A DNA stretch of 64,000 nt, taken from the NCBI RefSeq assembly GCF_963259705.1, contig NC_081851.1, positions 60,906,855 through 60,970,854 on the forward strand, read 5' to 3'. Positions within the stretch are counted from its first letter, which is position 1. Each line of letters opens with the position of its first letter. The notes under the pieces were generated by a model. It had not been told where the DNA came from and did not search any database. It saw only the letters and a list, made by a program, of their open reading frames with translations. The DNA comes from Myotis daubentonii. Lineage: Eukaryota; Chordata; Mammalia; Chiroptera; Vespertilionidae. The translations under genes and the position numbers were made by a program. Shown in pieces: positions 55,900 through 64,000 of this stretch.

Positions 55900-56386
55900 A
55901 TTGTTAAATCTGATGTGTTGATTCTTTTATCATAAAAATATCTGACTAATAATATTTCTTGTTTTAAAGTCTATTTTGTCTGATATTAAAATAGCCATTC
56001 AAACTCTATGATGCTTGCTGTTTGTATGGTATATCTTTTCCATCCATTTCAGCTTATTGGTGAATATAGGTGTATATAGTTCCTAGATCTTGCTTTTTAA
56101 TTCAGTCTAGCAAAATGTTTTTTGGAGTATTTAATATGGTTGGGTTTACAGTTGTCATTTTGTTGTTTTCTGTTTCTTTTTTTCGCTTCCTTCAACTGCC
56201 TCCTTTTATATTAAATATTTTTTAGTGTATCATTTTAGCTCTTTGGTTTTTTTTAACTTTATTTTTATTATGTCCTTACTAGTTGCATCTTAATTTATCA
56301 CAGTCTATTTTGGATTAATATTTCAATAAAATACAGAAATTTTGCTCCAATATATTTTCTTTTTCTGAACTTTCCTCCCTTGTGCT
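55900..56386 (-). repeat. old L1/HAL1 segment, left of the young HAL1
   Basis: Reverse-complement L1 text (TTTAAAGTCTATTTTGTCTG, then ATATTAAAATAGCC). It likely continues at 58600 onward, being interrupted by the young HAL1 and two VES. Confidence 0.6.
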
Positions 56387-56402
56387 CTCTCTCTCTTGTT
56401 TA

Positions 56403-58348
56403 TTTATTTTTATTTTTTAAATTAAATCTTTATTGTTCAGATTATTACATTTGTTCCTCTTTTTTCCCCCCATAACTCCCCTCCTCCAAGTTCCCGCCCC
56501 ACCCTCCGCCCTCACTCCCCACCCACTGTCCTCTTCCATAGGTGCACAATTTTTGTCCAGTCTCTTTCCGCATCTCCCACACCCCTTTCCCCCCCAAGAA
56601 TAGTCAGTCCGTTCCCTTTCTATGTCCCTGATTCTATTATGATCACCAGATTATTTATTCACTTGATTCTTAGATTCACTTGTTGATAGATGCATATTTG
56701 TTGTTCATAATTTGTATCTTTACCTTTTTCTTCTTCTTCCTCTTCTTAAAGGATACCTTTCAGCATTTCATATAATACTGGTTTGGTGGTGATGAACTCC
56801 TTTTTCTTTTTCTTATCTGTGAAGCTCTTTATCTGACCTTCCGTTCTGAATGATAGCTTTGCTGGATAAAGTAATCTTGGTTGTAGGTTCTTGGTATTCA
56901 TCACTTTGAATATTTCTTGCCATTCCCTTCTGGCCTGCAAAGTTTCTGTTGAGAAATCAGCTGACAGTCGTATGGGTATTCCCTTGTAGGTAACTGGGTT
57001 TCTTTCTCTTGCTGCTTTTAAGATTCTCTCTTTGTCTTTTGCTCTTGGCATTTTAATGATGATGTGTCTTGGTGTGGTCCTCTTTGGATTCCTTTTGTTT
57101 GGGGTTCTCTGCGCTTCCTGGACCTATAAGTCTATTTCTTTCACCAGGTGGGGGAAGTTTTCTGTCATTATTTCTTCAAATAGGTTTTCAATATCTTGCT
57201 CTCTCTCATCTTCTGGCACCCCTATAATTCTGATGTTGGTACGCTTGAAGCTGTCCCAGAGGCTCCTTACACTATCTTCGTATTTTCGGATTCTTTTTTC
57301 ATTTTGCTTTTCCAGTTGGGTGTTTTTTGCTTCTTCGCGTTTTGAATCTTTGACTTGATTCTTGCGCTCCTCTGGTCTGCTGTTGGGTGTCTGTATGATA
57401 TTCTTTATTTCAGTCAGTGTATGCTTAATTTCTAGTTGGTTCTTTATCACAACATCGAGGGTCTCATTAGATTTCTTGAGGATCTCACTACATTTATCGG
57501 CGGTCTCACCAGTCTTTTCGAGGGCCTTACTAAGTTTATCGGCAGCTTCTAGACAGTTCTTGAGAGACCTTAAAAGTGTGGTTTTGAGCTCTATATCTTC
57601 CATTTCTGACATTTGCGTCCTGTTTCTTTGTCTCCGCATTTTTTTATCTTTTCTTGGTGCACCCCCTAGTGGTCTTTGTGCGCAGTCTTGTAGTTAAGCC
57701 TTGATTGTTGTCGGTAATACCAGGGGTGATTTGACCTCCAGGCTAACTGGCTATGAGAGTCAGCTGTGTCTGCAGTGGGAGAGCTTCTGTGCTGGATCTC
57801 TAGGGCGGTGCTAATCTAGCCTTTGCCTGAGGCTATCTGGCAAATGGTTCTGCGCCGGGCTTGGACGGGGCGGGTCCCCGGGGATCTACAGGGTGGGCGG
57901 AGCGAGCAGTTATGGCTGCTCTCAGTTCCGTCCCTAGGGGCTCTGCCTCTCAGAGTCCCGGCAACTGCTGCAAACCTCGGAGAGAAAGCTGCCTTCGAGT
58001 TCCGACCGAAGCCAGACAGACCCGCTTCTCCCGTTTGAGTCTGGGTCCCTACAGACTCGCCCGGATCTGGAGCTCAGAGTCTGAAACTCCCTCCCGATTG
58101 AAAACAACAACCGCGCCCTCCGCCGCCAGCCCGCTCCGCGCACTCCGCACCTGAGTATTTCACTTCAGCACTGCGCCTCCTCTGAGTCTGGGTATGATAT
58201 TCTCTTTCCTCCTAGTTGTAGAATTTCCACTCAGCCAGCCTTCCTGTGGTTCTGGATGATGTCCGTTCTGTCCTTTAGTTATATCTCTGAAGTGGTTGTT
58301 CGAGGCAGCAATCTCCGGCGTTAACCTATGCCGCCATCTTGGTTTCTC
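56403..58348 (-). mobile_element. HAL1 (half-L1) retrotransposon, near full length, ORF1 with one nonsense codon
   Basis: Same layout as 7911-9824: CpG-rich 5' UTR with CCAAGATGGCGG start, ORF1 region, short 3' UTR and A/T-rich tail, without ORF2. A 16-bp perfect TSD CTCTCTCTCTTGTTTA lies at 56387-56402 and 58349-58364. Inserted into an old L1/HAL1. Confidence 0.88.
56746..57639 (-). pseudogene. HAL1/L1 ORF1-like frame broken by one stop
   Basis: The frame starts [10 protein letters not shown] at 57639 and is in phase to the terminal stop at 56746 (298 codons). A TAG at 57124-57126 replaces a glutamine codon kept in the copy at 8276-9124, leaving 171 residues. The coiled coil carries about 15 more codons (around KALEKTGETADKCSEILKK) than the other copy. 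Confidence 0.88.
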
Positions 58349-58364
58349 CTCTCTCTCTTGTTTA

Positions 58365-58576
58365 AAATACATTTTTATTGTTTTCAGAGAGGAAGGCAGA
58401 AGGAGAGAAAGAGAAACATCAATGATGAGAGAGAATCATTGATCTGCTGCCTCCCACATGCCCCCTACTTGTGATCGAGACTGCAACCTGGGCATGTGCC
58501 CTGGATGGGACTCGAACCTGGAACCCTTCAGTCCACAGGCTTGACGCTCCATCCACTGAGCCAAACCAACCAGGGC
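58365..58576 (-). repeat. VES SINE
   Basis: Adjacent to the right TSD of the HAL1. Reversed head ends GCCAAACCAACCAGGGC. Confidence 0.92.
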
Positions 58577-58599
58577 TGCTCTATATTTTGTATTATAAA

Positions 58600-59960
58600 C
58601 TCAGTGATACCATGTTATAATTATACCTTTATTCAATCTTATATCTTTTAAAGAAATGAGAAAATATACTTTTATTAACTCACATATTTATCATTTCTGA
58701 TATTATTTATTTCCATGGATTCGAGTTACCATCTTAATTTTCTTTCACATAAAGGACTTCCTCTAGTATTTGTTGTAAGACAGGTCTGCTAGCAATGAAT
58801 TCTTTCATTCTTTATTTGGAAATGTGTGATCTTTCCCCCACTTTCACTTTTGAGGGGCATTTTTGGATGATATATAATCTCTGGTTTTTAAACACATTGA
58901 TTATGTCATTCTGTTACCTCCTAGACTCCATTGCTTGAGATGAGAAGTCACATGTCAATTGTATTGATGGTCCCTGTACTGATGAGTTTGTTTTGTTTTA
59001 TTTCAGAGAGGAAGGGAAAAGGAGAGATAGAAACATCAATGATGTGAGAGAATCATTGGTCGGCTGCCTCCTCCACCCCTCCCCCCCCACCCCACTGGGG
59101 ATCAAGCCCACAACCCGGGCATGTGCTCTTGACCTGAATCAAACCTGGGATCCTTCAGCCCGTGGGCCAGTGCTCTATCCACTGAGCCAAGCTGGCTAGG
59201 GCCTGATGAGTTATTTTTCTCTGGAGTTTGTTGAGCATCTTGGATATATAGATGAATGGTTTTCATCAAATTTGGGGAGGTGTTTTTTTCCCCAAAATTA
59301 TTTTTTTAAATATTTGTTTGTCCTTTTCTCTCCTCTCCTTTTTGGACTCCCATTACGTGTATGCTGATGTACTTGATGTTGTCCCACATGTGTCTGAGGT
59401 TCTTTCCCATTTTCTTCAATCTCTTCTCACTTTTTCAAATTAAATAATTGCTATTAATCTGTCGTCAAGTTCTTATTCTTTCTTTTGCCATCTTGAATCT
59501 GCTTCTGAGCCTTTCTAGTGAACTTTTCATTTGTTATTGTATGTTTCAACCTCAGGATTTCACTTGATTCTTTTTATAATCTCTTTAGTATTTTGATTAC
59601 TTTTTAAAAATCTTGTGTTAATTTTTAAGCTCAGCTTTCTAGGGGGTTGCCCTGCGTCTACATAGGTTAGTGGTCAGCCATTACACTGGACAGAAACACC
59701 TAAACCAGTCAGATTTTCCCCCTCTCCTGATGGATCTGTGTGTAGATAGAGTGAATTCAGTGTTTAGGCTGGTTTCAAGTCCCTCCTGGCTTTTACTTTT
59801 TGCTAAGCCCCTCTTAATTTTCTCTGCACATGCATGCAGCCCGAGCGTTGGCCAGGAGTGTGTGAATAGCTTGGACCCTCTGGTCTCTTCTGTGCATGTG
59901 CGCAGCCTGATTAGGCAGAATGTGCTTGCTGCAATCGTGATTGCGACGTCAGGCTAACAG
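58600..59960 (-). repeat. old L1/HAL1 (ORF1 region and probable 5' end), decayed
   Basis: The plus strand reads like diverged ORF1 antisense: TTGTAAGACAGGTCTGCTAG (compare young HAL1 CCTGGTTTGGTGGTGATG), and CCCATTACGTGTATGCTGAT then GATGTTGTCCCACATGTG (compare TAATTCTGATGTTGGTACGC). No open frame. Interrupted by a VES at 58989-59202. Confidence 0.65.
58989..59202 (-). repeat. VES SINE
   Basis: Perfect 10-bp TSD CTGATGAGTT at 58979-58988 and 59203-59212. Reversed head ends GAGCCAAGCTGGCTAGGG. Confidence 0.94.
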
Positions 59961-60280
59961 AGCCGTCGGTCCTCCGTGCTCCCCTAGCACAGAGGCCATT
60001 ACTTTCCTTGTACTGATGAAGTGTTTGGACGTGGATATAACCCACACTCCAGAGCAAGTGAGCTCCTCATCGACTGCAGCAACCTGCTGGTCCTCATGTT
60101 TTGTTTTGCTTTGGCAGAACCCCCACAGGACTGAGCTGGGAAAGTAAGGGGAATGGAAGCAGCCCCAGGCAAGAACACCAGTTTCCCATGGCTCCTACCC
60201 AAAGTTCAGTTTTTCAAACGTAAACACATCTCAGATTATGTTTTTGGTCAGTTTCCAGAGCAGCAAAATTGTTTTGTCAG

Positions 60281-60284
<4 letters not shown>

Positions 60285-60311
<27 letters not shown>
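60285..60311. repeat. (CA)n microsatellite
   Basis: About thirteen uninterrupted AC/CA repeats. Confidence 0.9.
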
Positions 60312-60388
60312 CCCGCAGCATAATAGTTGCTTTTTTGAGGTGAGGATTTGCTGAGCACCTTACTTGGTTACAGCTAAAGTGCTACCCA

Positions 60389-60594
60389 GCCCTAGCCGGT
60401 TTGGCTCAGTGGACAAAGCATCTGCCTATGGACAGAAGGGTCCTGGGTTTGATTCCGGTCAAGGGCACATGTCCAGGTTGTGGGCTGGATCCCCAATGGG
60501 GAGCATGCAGGGAGCAGCCAGTCAATGATTCTCATCATTGATGATTCTATCTCTCCCTCTCCCTTCCTCTCTGAAATCAATAAAACTATATTTT
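60389..60594 (+). repeat. VES SINE
   Basis: Head GCCCTAGCCGGTTTGGCTC; perfect 13-bp TSD AAAGTGCTACCCA at 60376-60388 and 60595-60607. Confidence 0.96.
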
Positions 60595-60607
60595 AAAGTG
60601 CTACCCA

Positions 60608-62221
60608 AAGCATCTGATACTTATGATTGAAGTAATTGGATTGGAGAAGTTGGAACTTAGAGGAAGAAGATAAATACCTTGATTGGAAAAGGACTGCATT
60701 CCTGTCAAAACTGTTCAAATAGCCCCTTGTAAACTGGTGATCCAATTGTTTAAAATGGTTATGATTGATAATGGGACATGGGTATATGTTGTGCTTCCTT
60801 CCTGTCTTCTGATAGTCCTGTATTTTTTCACGTTCTACTTTTCGCAAACTATCCATTTATTCATTGACACTAACTTTCTTTAGTCAGCTGAGGTTTGACT
60901 GACATTGATCACCAAACAGTTGCAACAGTTCAACCTCTACATCATGCCAATTTAGTTTAGTCTTTACAGCAATGTTTGTGCAATTATTTAATATTATATC
61001 TTCTTGACAAAATGAGTAGAAATCGGAATAATCAAAATCCCACAGCTAATGATAAGAACTTACTGTCCTATGAATTTGAAACAGGATTCCACAGTTCACT
61101 GAGCTGACTCAATGATTCCCTCACCTGTGAAGGGCCAGAACTCAGAACAATAAAGCGCTAATATGGTTATGGGTAGGGGTGTGTGGTAAGGAAGGCTTGG
61201 ACTCCTGGGGCCTTGGAGGGGCGTGTATGTGGCAGTTTAGTGGATACTTGCATTTTCAATAAGGCTTTCATGCTGTAGTTACATGATGTTTTTCATGTCA
61301 AATACCATGTTAGTTCTCACCGCTTCATATGAGCGAAGTGTCCAGTTGTTAGATTGTAAAATTGTTTCTTGCTGACACCTTCAATGATTTCATCATAAAA
61401 TACAATTATGCTCACATGCCATACTCAACATGCCTCATAACTATGTAGTGTCTTTCCTCAGGCACATTAAAGTTCTCTTTTATGTGTGTGTTTCACGAAA
61501 AAGAATAGATTAGTTGCCACCACAAAAGATTAATTTCTCTAAAATTTTACTTTCATCGGACTTATGGCTTGACAATCAAACTTTGCGTCTTTATTGGCTT
61601 TCATAAACACAATTAAAATACCAGTAACTTCTCTCAGATGCTCTAAAGTTGAATATCCTTATTTGGGCTACTCTAGGCTAGGCTTATGGTAAAAACAATT
61701 CTATTTTCAGAACAGAGAAAAACAAAGTACTTTGCCTTGCAAGTGAGAAAACAGAGGCCAAGTGAAATTAGATTGTTTGCCCATGTAGTAGATGCCAGAA
61801 GCAAAGTTAGTATTAGTTCAGGGCTCCCAGCCGTGTCAGTGCAATTCCACGTCATCAAATTGCTATTGGTCTTTTCTCTCCCAGAGACAGTGATATCCCT
61901 GAGGGAACATACTACATCTTAGACATCACCTCCTACCTCCCTTAAAAGACTCAGTAGAGAACTGTGTGCAGATAGGTACTCAGAAAATCTATGCTGAAGT
62001 GAACTAAAAGATAAACACTCTCTTTGGTTTATTGTGGTTGCTAAGAAAGGGGAAGTATGGGGAGCTCAATAGGCTGCCAGTTAGGTAGCTTTCCTCTAGG
62101 AAGATGCGGGGGTCGTATTGGAGAGCATAGAACCCAGAACACACCATAGACTTGGTCCATGTACGATTTGAAGGTAAGTGAAGAAACTCTGAAGTCTTTG
62201 AAAGTGCAGGACTTTTTATTT
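60608..62221. other. GALM downstream region, no gene seen; weak MIR-like stretch near 61700-61830
   Basis: AT-rich unique-looking sequence. GTGAGAAAACAGAGGCCAAG near 61741 resembles a MIR core. This may include part of a long GALM 3' UTR, but no transcript evidence is available. Confidence 0.4.
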
Positions 62222-62437
62222 TTATTTATTAAACTTTTTTTTTTTATTATTTCAGAGGAAGGGAGAGGGGAGAAAGAGATAGAAACATCAATAATGATAG
62301 AAATCATTGATTGGCTGCCTCCTGCATGCCCCACACCGAGGATCAAGCCCACAACCTGGGCATATGCCCTGACGGGGAATCGAACCCTGGCCTGGTTCGT
62401 AGGACGACACTCAACCACTGAGCCACACCGGCTGGGC
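62222..62437 (-). repeat. VES SINE
   Basis: T-rich left end, reversed head ending GCCACACCGGCTGGGC. Lies about 1 kb downstream of the GALM stop (same strand as GALM). Confidence 0.92.
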
Positions 62438-63412
62438 GGTGTAGAGCTTTTTAAAATTTCAACTGATTGCTAGTATTTAAAAGGTACCTTTCTTGTAAAA
62501 CCATCAGCCCCAACCCATCACAGATGACTCAACTCTTCAGGAAAAGAGGGAGCCCCAAGCCTCATATAACATCTGTTCCAGGTGCCATGTGCGGTCCTCA
62601 GGTAAGGCCCTCCTCACATGGACATAGCTCCTGACTCTGCTTCCTTTCTTCCATACGGTGTGGGCTTTCTCAGTTAACTTCAATGGCAGAGAATCAAAAT
62701 TACAGGTTCTTTACTGTACTTTAAGTCACACCACGTCCAAGGCAGGGAGACAGTTAATCACAGGATAATGCTTTTTATAAAAGTGAACCTGGGAAGCAAG
62801 GCTGGCTCTAAGAGATAAGGGTCAGACCCCGCTTTGCCCATGAGCGGTGGAATGCATGACTGACCTCAAGTCCTGGCACATTGTTCCTGGCTGTGGGCCC
62901 TCAGGTGGTTCATTTAGCTTCTTTAAGCCTCAGCTCCCTCACTTGTCAATCATCTACTCAGGGCAGAGGTCCATCTGCCAGCATGTTGAGTGAACTAATG
63001 TGGCCTCTGAGAACTCCAAAGTGATGCTCAAGGGCAAGGTGGTTTGAGGTAGAGGAGGAAGAAAAAGAAAGGGAATGAGTGTCGGCTCAAAGAAAGCAGG
63101 GGTGAAAAGTAGAAAAGAAAGGCGGGGGGAGAGATGGAGCCAACAGCATGGGGTCTGGGCTGGGGTTAGGGCTTGGGTGATGCTTGGTGGTTGGCTTCTC
63201 TTAACTACACAGAGAATAGAGCTGATTATTAGAGCCAGTCACTGGAAAGGAGATCAGTATTCAGAGTGGTGGCATGACAGCTTCCATTTGTATGATTTTA
63301 ATTCACGGGATCACTTTTAAAGCCTCTGATCTTCATTTCATCTCTGAATAGGAGACAGGCTGCTGAAGGGCTCCCAGCCTGGTTCTGGAGCAGGTCATGT
63401 CTTCACACTTCC
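62438..63412 (-). other. probable GALM 3' UTR / downstream; MIR-like fragment near 62790-62990
   Basis: Sequence directly past the GALM stop. TTTAGCTTCTTTAAGCCTCA then GCTCCCTCACTTGTC is a reversed MIR core. No clear poly(A) signal was fixed. Confidence 0.45.
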
Positions 63413-63490
63413 TTAGGCCACAGAAAACCTGAACCAAGTGGTGTGGTCATACTCCTCACCAGGCCGCAGCAGCACAGGCGGGAAGTGGGG
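63413..63490 (-). CDS. GALM: GALM, last coding exon (aldose 1-epimerase / galactose mutarotase)
   Basis: The minus strand has a CCACAG acceptor (intron side from 63491), then 25 codons reading PHFPPVLLRPGEEYDHTTWF and RFSVA, then TAA (63413-63415). This matches my recall of the human GALM C-terminus, with K replaced by R near the end and R replaced by H at the second residue. GALM interconverts alpha- and beta-anomers of D-galactose and D-glucose, the first step of the Leloir pathway, in the cytosol. Residues in this exon form the last strand of the beta-sandwich. The catalytic His and Glu lie in exons beyond the window. The exon phase is 0, as expected after a CAG codon. The gene converges with SRSF7, as in human. 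Confidence 0.9.
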   Translation of the reverse strand, partial: PHFPPVLLRPGEEYDHTTWFRFSVA

Positions 63491-63578
63491 CTGTGGAGGG
63501 AAAACACAGGTTACACCTTGCCAGCCCAGGCTGCACCCTTACCCAGTCCATACGGCAATATAAGACTGTTTACGGTTG

Positions 63579-63770
63579 TCTGGCCAGCGTGGCTCAGTAG
63601 TTGAGCGTCGACCTAAGAACCAGGAGGTCACAGTTCAATTTCTGGTCAGAGCACATGCCTAGGTTGTGGGCTTGATCCCCTGTGTGGGGTGTGCAGGAGG
63701 CAGCTGATTGATGATTCTCTATCATTGATGTTTCTATCTCTTTCTCCCTCTCCCTTTCTCTCTGAAATCG

Positions 63771-63820
<50 letters not shown>

Positions 63821-63836
63821 AAAAAACATACTTAAA
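63579..63836 (+). repeat. VES SINE with (TA)n tail, in GALM intron
   Basis: Head TCTGGCCAGCGTGGCTCAGT, CT-rich segment, then a (TA)n run at about 63772-63815 and an A-rich end. Antisense to GALM. Confidence 0.93.
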
Positions 63837-63885
63837 AAAAAAAAGAACTATTTATTGGTTTCCCATGAGATAAAGAATTTGAGCC

Positions 63886-64000
63886 AAGCCCTAACCAGTT
63901 TGGCTCAGTGGATAGAGCGTTGGCCTGTGGACTCAAGGGTCCCAGGTTTGATTCCCGTCAAGGGCATGTACCTTGGTTGCGGGCACATACCCAGTAGGGA
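63886..64000 (+). repeat. VES SINE cut by window end
   Basis: Head CCCTAACCAGTTTGGCTCAG, then GGTTTGATTCCCGTCAAGGG. The 3' part lies beyond the window. GALM intron. Confidence 0.93.

Noticed and set aside
63413..63490. possible processed GALM pseudogene
   Set aside because: The exon has a proper acceptor, correct phase and intronic SINEs upstream, and its position matches the known tail-to-tail SRSF7-GALM order.
1..64000. MORN2, the usual neighbour of DHX57
   Set aside because: Expected beyond the 5' end of DHX57, left of the window; no MORN repeats were found.

Overview
The window is genomic DNA from a bat, almost certainly a vespertilionid. It holds more than thirty tRNA-derived VES SINEs, many with clean target-site duplications (TSDs). 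It also holds non-autonomous Helitrons with HeliBat-type ends, young hAT elements including a SPIN-type copy, and two near-full-length half-L1 (HAL1) elements. This combination is characteristic of Vespertilionidae. Genus and species cannot be read from the sequence.

Gene order, left to right: DHX57 (+, C-terminal 538 codons on eleven exons, 1208-18654); GEMIN6 (-, two coding exons, 24380-27686, with a CpG-rich promoter near 27.8-28.3 kb); TTC39D (-, intact intronless 589-codon ORF, 37715-39484); SRSF7 (+, complete eight-exon 238-aa gene with an unspliced-looking poison cassette exon, 45149-50441); GALM (-, last coding exon, 63413-63490). DHX57/GEMIN6 and SRSF7/GALM are tail to tail. This is the order I recall for human 2p22.1, read in the opposite orientation. 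TTC39D is, from memory, a pseudogene in human (TTC39DP) but a gene in mouse; here its frame is open throughout.

The genes do not form one pathway. DHX57 is a DEAH/RHA-type helicase, GEMIN6 is an SMN-complex subunit for snRNP assembly, SRSF7 is an SR splicing factor that autoregulates through its poison exon, GALM is aldose 1-epimerase, and TTC39D is an uncharacterised TTC39/IML2-family protein. GEMIN6 and SRSF7 are linked only by a general role in splicing.

Regions: 0-20.4 kb is DHX57, with introns loaded with VES, Helitrons, an old L1 and a HAL1. 20.4-24 kb has a hAT element and a solo LTR. 24-28.4 kb is GEMIN6 with a VES-rich intron. 28.4-37.5 kb is intergenic, with an inverted pair of betaretrovirus-like LTRs flanking a leader that keeps a tRNA-Lys primer-binding site, plus Helitrons. 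37.7-39.5 kb is TTC39D. 40-44.5 kb has a three-level nest (LTR containing VES containing hAT) and a 5S rRNA pseudogene. 44.6-50.7 kb is SRSF7. 50.7-53 kb is almost repeat-free. 53-63.4 kb is intergenic, with a young HAL1 inside an old L1/HAL1. 63.4 kb to the end is GALM. I see no bacterial-type system, CRISPR array or intact virus. The most unusual items are the intact TTC39D, the displaced GEMIN6 start, the HAL1 pair, the inverted LTR pair and the young hAT/SPIN insertions.
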